Assembly (NCBI GenBank): GCA_902595065.1 | Contig: CACJOM010000001.1 | Location: 511,463 to 575,462 of the forward strand | Direction of reading: 5' to 3' | Length of the DNA stretch: 64,000 bases | Source: an uncultured SAR86 cluster bacterium | GTDB taxonomy: Bacteria; Pseudomonadota; Gammaproteobacteria; Magnimaribacterales; D2472 | Shown here: positions 45,708 through 53,862 of the stretch, piece after piece | Layout: each line of letters begins with the position of its first letter | Numbering within the stretch: the stretch's first letter is position 1 | Notes under the pieces: model-generated | What the model was told of the DNA's origin: nothing | What the model saw: only the letters and a program-made list of their open reading frames with translations | Database searches by the model: none | Position numbers and translations under genes: made by a program

Positions 45708-46253
45708 ATGTCTACTCAAAAATCAAATCAAAACCTAATCTGGATTGATCTTGAGATGACTGGATTAGATCCAGACAAAGAGAGAATTATAGAAATTGCT
45801 ACCATCATTACAGATAGTAATCTTACCATTGTTGCAGAAGGCCCAAATTTAGTTATCAACCAACCCAAAGAACTGATTGAAAACATGGATGAATGGAATA
45901 CAAAACAGCATGGAAACTCTGGCCTAATTAAATCAGTGCATGAAAGCAGTATTTCTGAACAAGCCGCAGAGATAGAAACTTTAGAGTTTATTTCAAAATA
46001 TGTTGGTAACAAGAAGTCCCCAATGTGCGGTAATACCGTTTCTCATGACAGAAGGTTCTTAGCAAAATATATGCCTGATTTAGAATCATATTTTCATTAC
46101 AGGCATGTTGATGTTTCTTCTGTCAAGGAGCTTATTTCAAGATGGATGAATGATGCTCAGACATATGAAAAAAAAGGCTCACACAGAGCTAAGGATGACA
46201 TTAAAGAATCTATTAGTGAACTAAAGTTATATAAGCAAATGTTGTTTGATTGA
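45708..46253 (+). CDS. orn: oligoribonuclease
   Basis: DEDDh 3'-5' exonuclease that degrades nano-RNAs. ATG at 45708 gives a 181-residue protein of canonical size; IWIDLEMTGLDPDKERIIEIA (Exo I), NTVSHDRRFLAKYMP (Exo II) and HRAKDDIKESI (Exo III). The open frame upstream to 45642 is antisense to the rsgA start and is not used. Ends 1 bp from convergent phoD. Confidence 0.96.
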   Translation: MSTQKSNQNLIWIDLEMTGLDPDKERIIEIATIITDSNLTIVAEGPNLVINQPKELIENMDEWNTKQHGNSGLIKSVHESSISEQAAEIETLEFISKYVGNKKSPMCGNTVSHDRRFLAKYMPDLESYFHYRHVDVSSVKELISRWMNDAQTYEKKGSHRAKDDIKESISELKLYKQMLFD

Positions 46254-46254
46254 G

Positions 46255-47871
46255 CTAGGCTTTAATTTCTTCTAACTCGAGGTCTTTTTGATGCAGAATA
46301 AAAGACTTAGACGAGCCAATATCAGAATTAATTTCTTCTAACTCTTTTATGAAATTAAAAGAGGCTATGATTTTATCCTCTCTGCAATTCAAAGATAGAT
46401 AGCCTCGATTCGAGGGATTCATCCATTGTAGTTCGTTGTTAATTCTCACAATGCTATCAACAAATTCTTTTTCATCTAAATTTAAAATATCTGTTATGCC
46501 GGGCGAAGTCACAGAAGGAGCCCCCAATTCAATACCCACTTTGTTGCCTGACTTATCTTTGAGTTCAGAAACCCAGCTATTATGAGTGTCTCCAGCAAGA
46601 CTAATGAATCTTTTTTTTGCATTGCTCATTGTTTTGTAAAGCCTATTTCTTTCTGCAGGATATCCATCCCATGCATCAAGGTTCGAAGGAATGCCCAAGC
46701 CTAGAAATTTTAAATAGGGTTTAAGAAAGCTTGGGATTTCCTTGGATTTAAGCATTTTACTTATATCAGGAAATTTCAATTTTGCCATTAGGACTTGTTG
46801 ACCAAAAATAGTCCAAACAGCATCTGATTTTATAATTTTGCTCTCAATCCAATCTAGCTGTAAAGCTCCTAGGAGCTCTCTATTATCAGAATTAAGATCG
46901 TTATAAAATTTTGCTTGATTGAATCCAGATTTTGTTAAGTAGTCTTTTGGCTGGATTTGTTTATCTCTTCCAAATTGTCGAGTATCTAGCATTATTAAAT
47001 GTATAAGCTTGCCGATCTTAAACTCTCTAAATATTCTTCTTTTATTATGCTGTTCTCTTATTGGCATCCATTCATAGTAAGCTTTGATTGCAGCTGATCT
47101 TCGAGCATAAAAATCTCCTTCTGATCCATCCTCTGAATGATTTTCAGCGCCTCGCTTCCATGCATCATTTGAAAACTCATGATCATCCCAAACAGAAATT
47201 AGAGGCGCATGTTTGTGTAAAGCTTTAGATCCTTGATCTTGTTTGTACTGAGCATGCCGAAGCCTATAGTCAGAAAGGCTAATCATTTCATGTAATGGTT
47301 CTGGAACTCTCCCGAGTTTTTTGGCTTTGTCTGTAGCATAACCCCCCATGGGGTATTCGTATAAATAGTCTCCCAAGTGAAGCCACAGGTCTAAGCCATC
47401 TTTTTCAGCCGCAGCCTGGTAAGCGTTGAAATATCCTGCAGGAAAGTTACTGCAACTGAAAATTCCAATTTTTGCAGATATTGTATTTTCTGAAAATGTT
47501 TTTGATTTACCAATTTCTGAGATTGCGTTTCCTGCTCTAAATCTATAAAAAAAACCTTTATCGCTGTCACAATACTTCTTAGCTAAAAAATCATACTTTA
47601 TTGTGTAGTCTGATAGAGAAGAAGTTTGTAATTTCTGTGAAAAAATAATTGAAGAAAAACTTTTATTTTTTGATACCTCAAGAATTACTCGAACTGGTCC
47701 TGCTTGTTGGGGGGTTACCCTAGTCCACAAGATTACTCTATCATTCAGTGGGTCCCCGCTGGCAACACCATGATTAAAAACATAGGTATTTTTCGAACAG
47801 CTAGAGCCGATAGATGTCGTAAGACCGATTGCTCCAATTGAAGAAATTTTTAGAGCCTGCCTTCTTTTCAT
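46255..47871 (-). CDS. PhoD-family alkaline phosphatase, exported
   Basis: 538-residue metallophosphoesterase of the PhoD family. N-terminus KRRQALKISSIGAIGL looks like a twin-arginine signal and is followed by a lipobox-like SSC, suggesting a Tat-exported lipoprotein. PhoD landmarks: FNHGVASGDPLNDRVILWTRV, LWLHLGDYLYEY, SVWDDHEFSNDAW, DTRQFGRD, and AGDTHNSW. Members are Ca/Fe phosphodiesterase/monoesterases used to scavenge phosphate from organic P. No Pho box was identified. Confidence 0.88.
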   Translation of the reverse strand: MKRRQALKISSIGAIGLTTSIGSSCSKNTYVFNHGVASGDPLNDRVILWTRVTPQQAGPVRVILEVSKNKSFSSIIFSQKLQTSSLSDYTIKYDFLAKKYCDSDKGFFYRFRAGNAISEIGKSKTFSENTISAKIGIFSCSNFPAGYFNAYQAAAEKDGLDLWLHLGDYLYEYPMGGYATDKAKKLGRVPEPLHEMISLSDYRLRHAQYKQDQGSKALHKHAPLISVWDDHEFSNDAWKRGAENHSEDGSEGDFYARRSAAIKAYYEWMPIREQHNKRRIFREFKIGKLIHLIMLDTRQFGRDKQIQPKDYLTKSGFNQAKFYNDLNSDNRELLGALQLDWIESKIIKSDAVWTIFGQQVLMAKLKFPDISKMLKSKEIPSFLKPYLKFLGLGIPSNLDAWDGYPAERNRLYKTMSNAKKRFISLAGDTHNSWVSELKDKSGNKVGIELGAPSVTSPGITDILNLDEKEFVDSIVRINNELQWMNPSNRGYLSLNCREDKIIASFNFIKELEEINSDIGSSKSFILHQKDLELEEIKA

Positions 47872-47933
47872 AACGAAATATTAACAGTCATTTGCTTAAA
47901 TGCTAAGCAAAAAAATAGCCTAATCTTATATGA

Positions 47934-48260
47934 TTAATCTTGTTTGTTTGCAGGCTGTATATTGATAGGCAGCGGAGAAACCTGGCTTTTGTTTTGTTTG
48001 ATCTTTGCTTCGCCAGACTCAATAACCTCATCAATTCTGATTACTGAATTGATAGGAATATATGATCTTTCAACAGACTTAAATTCTTTTTCTAATTTTT
48101 CAGAAGTTGGATCAACTACTAGCTGTTTATTTTGATTAAATATATACTCTTCGACCTCTATGAAACCGTACATGTCACTTTGATAAATTTGTTTAGCAAA
48201 AATCTCGTAGATTTCTCCAAGCTGCATAAAAATTATTTTATATGTAGTTTTTTTCTTCAT
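47934..48260 (-). CDS. DUF1820 family protein
   Basis: 108-residue protein of unknown function; YKIIFMQLGEIYEIFAKQI, YGFIEVEEYIF, and RSYIPINSVIRIDEV are the conserved family blocks. The family is gammaproteobacterial and commonly encoded beside miaB. Its start codon is only 10 bp from the miaB start on the other strand. C-terminal 20 residues are low-complexity. 62 bp separate it from phoD. Confidence 0.75.
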   Translation of the reverse strand: MKKKTTYKIIFMQLGEIYEIFAKQIYQSDMYGFIEVEEYIFNQNKQLVVDPTSEKLEKEFKSVERSYIPINSVIRIDEVIESGEAKIKQNKSQVSPLPINIQPANKQD

Positions 48261-48270
48261 AATTAAATAT

Positions 48271-49605
48271 ATGGGTACAAAACTTTATATTAAAACCTAT
48301 GGTTGTCAAATGAATGAGTATGACAGCCAGAAAACTTTAGAAATACTTAAAAAAGATCCTACTATTGAAGAGACAAGCACTCCAGATGATGCAGATATTA
48401 TTTTATTAAATACTTGTTCAATAAGAGAGAAAGCTGAAGAAAAGGTTTATTCGGAATTAGGAAGGCTCAATAAACTAAAAAAGACTAATCCAAATTTAAA
48501 AATTGGAGTTGGTGGTTGTGTAGCTACCCAAGAAGGCAAAAATATTTATAAGCGGGCGCCTTTTGTAGACTTAATTTTTGGACCTCAAACTATCCACAAA
48601 GTCCCCTCTTTGATCAAAGAAGAAAATAAAATTCAAGCCGTTGATGTATCTTTTCCAATTGAAGAGAAGTTTGATTCGTTACCTGAACCAGATGCTACTG
48701 GCGTATCTAGCTTCGTATCAATTATGGAGGGTTGTTCAAAATACTGTTCTTTTTGTGTTGTTCCTTATACCAGGGGTGATGAGGTAAGCAGGAAGCCAGA
48801 ACAAATATTTGATGAAGTTGCAAGGTTAGTTGAGCAGGGAGTTTCAGAAATTGTTTTTGTGGGGCAAAACGTTAATGCATATAAATACACATTAAGCGGA
48901 AGAGTTTTAGGCTTATCGGACTTGATTGAGGTATGTGGCAGTATTGATGGCGTCGAAAGAATTAGATACACAACCTCTCATCCATTAGAGATGACTGATG
49001 ATTTAATAGATGCATATGGACATGTCCCACAATTAGTCAGCCATTTACATCTTCCAGTTCAGTCGGGGTCAAATGAAATTCTTACAAAAATGAAAAGAAA
49101 TTACTCTAGAGAAGAATACATCGAAATAATCAATAGGTTGCTTAAAGTGAGGCCAAATATCAAAATCTCTTCTGATTTTATAGTTGGGTTTCCAAATGAA
49201 AGCGATTTTGATTTCCAGCAGACCATGGACCTTATTGAAGAGATTAAGTTTGATGCATCATTTAGTTTTATCTATTCTGCAAGACCGGGCACACCAGCTT
49301 CTCAGCTTGAAGATTCGGTTAAGCTGGAGACCAAAAAAGAGCGATTATATATTCTTCAGAAACGCATTGACGAACTGCAATTAAATTATAGCAATGATCT
49401 TGTTGGCACCATTCAAAGATGTTTGGTTACAGGGGTCTCAAAAAAAGATATCAATCAGTTACAAGCAAGAACTGAGTGCAACAGAGTTGTAAATTTTGAC
49501 TTCCAAAATATCAATATTCTAGGTAAATTAGTAGATATTGATATTACCAAGGCATACCAACGTTCATTGACAGGCAAGATTTTAAATTCAAATGGAGTTT
49601 CTTAA
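48271..49605 (+). CDS. miaB: tRNA-2-methylthio-N6-dimethylallyladenosine synthase MiaB
   Basis: Radical-SAM methylthiotransferase acting on i6A37 in tRNA. N-terminal MTTase domain with cluster cysteines (TYGCQMNEYDS, LNTCSIREKAE, GGCVAT), radical SAM motif CSKYCSFC, GFPNESDFDF, and C-terminal TRAM domain. 444 residues. It leads the conserved miaB-phoH-ybeY-corC-lnt series. No ribosome-binding site fits in the 10-bp spacer. Confidence 0.96.
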   Translation: MGTKLYIKTYGCQMNEYDSQKTLEILKKDPTIEETSTPDDADIILLNTCSIREKAEEKVYSELGRLNKLKKTNPNLKIGVGGCVATQEGKNIYKRAPFVDLIFGPQTIHKVPSLIKEENKIQAVDVSFPIEEKFDSLPEPDATGVSSFVSIMEGCSKYCSFCVVPYTRGDEVSRKPEQIFDEVARLVEQGVSEIVFVGQNVNAYKYTLSGRVLGLSDLIEVCGSIDGVERIRYTTSHPLEMTDDLIDAYGHVPQLVSHLHLPVQSGSNEILTKMKRNYSREEYIEIINRLLKVRPNIKISSDFIVGFPNESDFDFQQTMDLIEEIKFDASFSFIYSARPGTPASQLEDSVKLETKKERLYILQKRIDELQLNYSNDLVGTIQRCLVTGVSKKDINQLQARTECNRVVNFDFQNINILGKLVDIDITKAYQRSLTGKILNSNGVS

Positions 49606-49612
49606 CCCCTAA

Positions 49613-50584
49613 ATGGCAGAAATCAATCAAACTCTTACTCAGCTAAAGCTTGAACCAGCAAACAACAAAAACCTTAGGTCTTTTGTTGGAGAATTAAATG
49701 GCAATCTTAAGATTCTTGAAAAGGGATTTGGAGTCAAAATTTTTCAAAATGGAAACAAGGTTAGCATCTCTGGCAATGAAGAAAATATTAAGAAAGCTTC
49801 TAATGCAATTCAAGATTTATATGCAACAACAACCCAAGGAATTGAGCTATCTAAGGAAAAAATTCACATGGCAATAAATAATAATAATGATGATATTAAT
49901 CCTGCCAACAGTTCTTTAAGTGAGAAAGAATATGTCATCAAGACGCCAAAAAAAACTATTAAACCCAGAGGAAGAAATCAAAATACTTATTTAGGTAATA
50001 TGAAAAATTTTGAGGTTAACTTTGGAGTTGGCCCAGCAGGAACAGGAAAAACATATTTAGCTGTAGCAAAGGCAGTTGAGATGCTCGTTCAAGAAGAGGT
50101 AAAAAAAATCATCTTGATACGACCGGCAGTAGAGGCTGGCGAAAAACTTGGCTTTCTGCCTGGAGATCTGTCGCAAAAAGTTGATCCTTATCTTCGACCA
50201 CTCTATGACGCTTTATATGAGATGCTTGGTTTTGAACAGGTTGTGAGATTATTAGAAAAAGAAATTCTTGAAGTTGCTCCTCTTGCCTATCTCAGAGGAA
50301 GAACACTAAATAATGCTTTTATAATTATGGATGAAAGCCAAAACACAACAGTGGATCAAATGAAGATGTTTTTAACCAGGATGGGTTTTGGTTCCTATGC
50401 TGTAATTAATGGAGATATGACACAAATTGACTTACCAAAAAATATTGAGTCTGGACTTTCTCATGCTTTGAAAGTTTTAGATGAGATTGAGGACATTGGC
50501 TTTACAATTTTTAATTCAAAAGACGTAGTGAGACACCCATTAGTCAAAAAAATCGTAGATGCATACGATCATTTTGATAGATAA
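49613..50584 (+). CDS. ybeZ: PhoH-like ATPase (YbeZ)
   Basis: 323-residue P-loop NTPase. N-terminal KH-like region (VKIFQNGNKVSISGNEENIKKA), Walker A GPAGTGKTYLA, Walker B IIMDESQN, and ARG/GDMTQIDLP. In E. coli YbeZ associates with the RNase YbeY, encoded next here with a 3-bp gap. Starts 7 bp after miaB. Confidence 0.92.
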   Translation: MAEINQTLTQLKLEPANNKNLRSFVGELNGNLKILEKGFGVKIFQNGNKVSISGNEENIKKASNAIQDLYATTTQGIELSKEKIHMAINNNNDDINPANSSLSEKEYVIKTPKKTIKPRGRNQNTYLGNMKNFEVNFGVGPAGTGKTYLAVAKAVEMLVQEEVKKIILIRPAVEAGEKLGFLPGDLSQKVDPYLRPLYDALYEMLGFEQVVRLLEKEILEVAPLAYLRGRTLNNAFIIMDESQNTTVDQMKMFLTRMGFGSYAVINGDMTQIDLPKNIESGLSHALKVLDEIEDIGFTIFNSKDVVRHPLVKKIVDAYDHFDR

Positions 50585-50587
50585 AAA

Positions 50588-51034
50588 TTGAGCTTAAATA
50601 TTTTAACTCATGACTTTAAAAGACTTTCTAGTGAGTTAGCTTCAAAGCTAGATCTACTAACACGACATATTTTACTTGATCAAAATAAAGATCAGTTAGT
50701 AGTAAATCTCAAGCTTATATCAAGCAAGGAAATGATTAGGCTTAATAGAGATTTTAGATCAAAAGAATCAGATACAAATGTCTTATCTTTTCCAGCAAGT
50801 AAAGATATTCAAAAAATTTCAGGAGAGCTTGGTGACATTGCAATGAGTATGCCATATATAGAAAGTGAGTCACATAACTTGAATCGTGATCTAGAGGATC
50901 ATATGATGCATCTATTAGCTCATGGAATACTTCATTTATTAGGCTTTGATCACGCAGTTGAAAAAGATGCTAATTTAATGGAAAAACAAGAGATAAAATA
51001 CTTAGAGTTTTTTAAAATAGCTAATCCTTATTAA
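50588..51034 (+). CDS. ybeY: endoribonuclease YbeY
   Basis: Single-strand endoribonuclease in 16S rRNA maturation and ribosome quality control. Zinc motif HGILHLLGFDH present; RDFRSKESDTNVLSFP is the family RxxDxxTDVLSFP block, with Ser for the usual Asp/Thr spacing. 148 residues. TTG start at 50588 closely follows phoH. Confidence 0.93.
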   Translation: MSLNILTHDFKRLSSELASKLDLLTRHILLDQNKDQLVVNLKLISSKEMIRLNRDFRSKESDTNVLSFPASKDIQKISGELGDIAMSMPYIESESHNLNRDLEDHMMHLLAHGILHLLGFDHAVEKDANLMEKQEIKYLEFFKIANPY

Positions 51035-51036
51035 AT

Positions 51037-51879
51037 ATGACAAATCAAGATACTGAAAAAGACCAACCTCCGTCGAGTTTATTAAATAAAATAAAACGTT
51101 TTTTTACAATTAAGCCATCAAGTTTAGATGATGTATCTGTATTGCTGGAAGATGCCCTTAGTGCGAGATTAATAGATAAAGAGGCTCAATTTATCGCTGA
51201 ACGAGCAATTAGATTGGGAGATACAACAGTTAAGGAGATAATGGTGCCAAGGGTTGAGATGGTTATTCTTGCCCCGGATGAGGAACCCGATAGCATGATT
51301 AATAGAATTATTGAATCTGGCCATTCTCGATACCCCGTTCTTGGACCAGCTAAAAATGAAGTTCAGGGAATTTTGCTTGCAAAAGATTTACTTCCAACTA
51401 TAAACAAAGATTTAAAAGATTTAGATCTCAGTATCCTGATAAGAGATATCAAGGTTGTTCCTGAATCTAAGAAAGCGGATTCATTATTAGAAGAGTTCAA
51501 GAAAGATCGATCACATATGGCCATTGTGATTGATGAATATGGAACCATATCTGGATTGGTGACAATTGAAGATATTTTAGAAGAGCTTGTAGGTGAAATT
51601 GAAGATGAGCATGATTCAGATGATGAGGACCTTATCCAAGTTAGCGAGCATGAATACATTGCGGATGCTACCCTAGAGTTAACAGAATTCGAAAATAAAT
51701 TTAAGAAAAATTTTAATGGCATGGATGCTGAAACATTAGCCGGTTTATTTATTAATAAATTAGGTTTTCTTCCTAAGGTTGGCGATAAGATTGAATTAGA
51801 TGACATGATTCTAGCAGTTACAGCTGCAGATAAAAGAAAGATAAAAAAAATTGGCATCACTATTAAAACAAAATCATAA
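51037..51879 (+). CDS. corC: CorC/YbeX CBS-domain protein
   Basis: 280-residue soluble HlyC/CorC-family protein. Order: VKEIMVPRVEM lead-in, two CBS domains (about 65-190), an acidic linker (EDEHDSDDEDLIQ), then the CorC_HlyC transporter-associated domain. Implicated in Mg/Co efflux and, from recent E. coli work, ribosome/Mg homeostasis. 2 bp after ybeY; overlaps lnt by 29 bp. Confidence 0.92.
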   Translation: MTNQDTEKDQPPSSLLNKIKRFFTIKPSSLDDVSVLLEDALSARLIDKEAQFIAERAIRLGDTTVKEIMVPRVEMVILAPDEEPDSMINRIIESGHSRYPVLGPAKNEVQGILLAKDLLPTINKDLKDLDLSILIRDIKVVPESKKADSLLEEFKKDRSHMAIVIDEYGTISGLVTIEDILEELVGEIEDEHDSDDEDLIQVSEHEYIADATLELTEFENKFKKNFNGMDAETLAGLFINKLGFLPKVGDKIELDDMILAVTAADKRKIKKIGITIKTKS

Positions 51880-53329
51880 ATCCCCTTTTGTATCATATAT
51901 ATTTCTTGGATTTGTTGGCGCGTTATCAACATTAGCTTTTAGCCCTTTTAATTTTAAGCTGATTATCCCAATCACTTTAGCAACGTTAATTTACTCTACA
52001 ATTAGCTCAAAAAATTTTATTGATGCATGTAAGAGAACATTTTCATGGGGTTTAGGATATTGGTTATCTGGTACAGGTTGGTTGATAGTAAGTATTTACT
52101 ATTATGGAAACACAAACTTTTTTATAGCTACTCTTATTATATTATTGATGGGTATGCTGCTATCGGTTGTATTCATTACACCTTTTGCATCTATTCGTTT
52201 AATAGAATCTAATCAAAATATTTTTTTTAAAAGCATCTTCCTTGCGAGTTGCTTAACTATATTAGAACTCTCTAGATTTTTCTTATTAGGTGGTTTCCCC
52301 TGGCTGTTACCTGGACTAGTTTTTCTTGATACTTTTGGTCAGGTCTCAATACCGATTTTTGGAGTTTATGGGGCCTCTTACATTATTTATTTCTTCTCAT
52401 CTTTAATAGCCCTTTCTATATTTGAACGAAAAAAGAACTTTTTAATCTTTGGATTATTATGTTTTTTAATTTTTATTCCGTTTCAAACAAATCAAAAAGA
52501 GCCACAGAGGGACAGTTTAAATGTTTCAATTATTCAACCATCCCTGGATCCTTTTAAAAAATACACAGTTGGGTCTTATGAAAACATAGAGGATACATTA
52601 ATTGATTTAACAAATAAAAATAGTGAAGCTGATTTAATTATTTGGCCAGAATCCCCTCTTCCATATTTAGATTCGAATCCTCGAATGGTTGACCTTATTA
52701 AGAGAATTGATGATGGCCCACAAGTCTTATCTGGGTCATGGCAATATACAGATAATAAACTTTATAACTCAATGACGATTCTCGGAACAGGAAAATCTTA
52801 TTTAAAGAAACACCTTGTACCTTTTGGTGAATATGTACCTTTTGAAAAGATATTAAGAGGCCTTATTGAGTTCTTTGATATGCCAATGTCATCTTTAACT
52901 AAGGGCGGAGTAAACCAAGGACTCCTTGAAGTTAGAGATTATAGGATCCTTGGGATGATATGTTTTGATATAGCATTTCCGTTGAGTTATATAAAGGAGG
53001 TAAGACAATCTGATTTTATTGTAAATATAAGTAATGATACTTGGTTTGGAAGCTCATATGGACCATATCAACATCTTCAAATAGTCAGAGCTAGGGCATT
53101 GGAATCAAATAAATGGATTGCTAGAGGAACTTCAGATGGAATATCAACAATAGTCGATAATAATGGGACAATTGTTAATATATTAAATAAAGGTAAAAGA
53201 GGGTCATTAAATGGGAATATTTACTACACTTTAAAATCAAGTTTTTTTTATATATATGGCTATCTTATTTCTCCTATTTTCTCCTTAATTATGATCTTTG
53301 CTTTTCTTGTATTAAAATTTAGAAAATGA
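51851..53329 (+). CDS. lnt: apolipoprotein N-acyltransferase
   Basis: Adds the third acyl chain to lipoproteins. N-terminal helices, then a nitrilase domain with the catalytic Glu (IIWPESPLPY), Lys (KKHLVPFGEYVPFE) and Cys (GMICFDIAFP; Asp replaces the usual Glu in CYE). 492 residues from a TTG start within the corC end; later starts are possible but would cut the first helix. Would process LptM-like and phosphatase lipoproteins in this window. Confidence 0.92.
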   Translation: MASLLKQNHKSPFVSYIFLGFVGALSTLAFSPFNFKLIIPITLATLIYSTISSKNFIDACKRTFSWGLGYWLSGTGWLIVSIYYYGNTNFFIATLIILLMGMLLSVVFITPFASIRLIESNQNIFFKSIFLASCLTILELSRFFLLGGFPWLLPGLVFLDTFGQVSIPIFGVYGASYIIYFFSSLIALSIFERKKNFLIFGLLCFLIFIPFQTNQKEPQRDSLNVSIIQPSLDPFKKYTVGSYENIEDTLIDLTNKNSEADLIIWPESPLPYLDSNPRMVDLIKRIDDGPQVLSGSWQYTDNKLYNSMTILGTGKSYLKKHLVPFGEYVPFEKILRGLIEFFDMPMSSLTKGGVNQGLLEVRDYRILGMICFDIAFPLSYIKEVRQSDFIVNISNDTWFGSSYGPYQHLQIVRARALESNKWIARGTSDGISTIVDNNGTIVNILNKGKRGSLNGNIYYTLKSSFFYIYGYLISPIFSLIMIFAFLVLKFRK

Positions 53330-53853
53330 AAATCTTAATTTTGTTTTCTATCTTGTCATTCTCTCTTAGTGCTGAATATGCTATTGATGTGAGTATTTCA
53401 GAGCAGAGACTCTATTTAATCAATAGTGGAAATATAATTAGAAGCTACCCTATATCAAGCTCTTCATTTGGTGAGGGCCAAATAGAGAATTCATTTAAAA
53501 CTCCTTTAGGAGAACATGAAGTTAAAGTAAAAATAGGAACAAATGTTCCTAAGAATCAATTTTTTGTTAGTCGAGAGCACATTCCACAAGAAGCAGACAT
53601 TATTCATGATCCAATAGATTCTTCAGATGACTTTATTACCACTAGGATTATGTGGCTTACGGGATTAACTGAAGGCTTCAATAAGGGCGGCAGAGTAGAC
53701 TCATTTAAAAGATTTATATATATTCATGGCACCCATGAAGAAGGACTAATAGGCAGGAAAGCTTCTCACGGGTGCATTAGAATGCTAAATCATGACGTTT
53801 TAGAGCTTTTTAAGATAATTCCTCTAAAAACAACTGTAAATATCTATTTATAG
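53326..53853 (+). CDS. L,D-transpeptidase (YkuD domain) family protein
   Basis: 175 residues: short signal peptide ending SLSAEYA, then a YkuD domain with the catalytic signature HGTHEEGLIGRKASHGCIRM (His and SHGCIRM Cys). Such enzymes make 3-3 peptidoglycan crosslinks or attach proteins to the wall; domain alone, no LysM, resembles the YafK/ErfK-related small forms. ATGA overlap with lnt suggests coexpression. Confidence 0.88.
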   Translation: MKILILFSILSFSLSAEYAIDVSISEQRLYLINSGNIIRSYPISSSSFGEGQIENSFKTPLGEHEVKVKIGTNVPKNQFFVSREHIPQEADIIHDPIDSSDDFITTRIMWLTGLTEGFNKGGRVDSFKRFIYIHGTHEEGLIGRKASHGCIRMLNHDVLELFKIIPLKTTVNIYL

Positions 53854-53862
53854 CTTTTTTCT

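Noticed and set aside
51363..51932. Open frame of 189 codons on the minus strand
   Set aside because: Antisense to corC and the lnt start; Ser/Ile-rich composition typical of a shadow frame.
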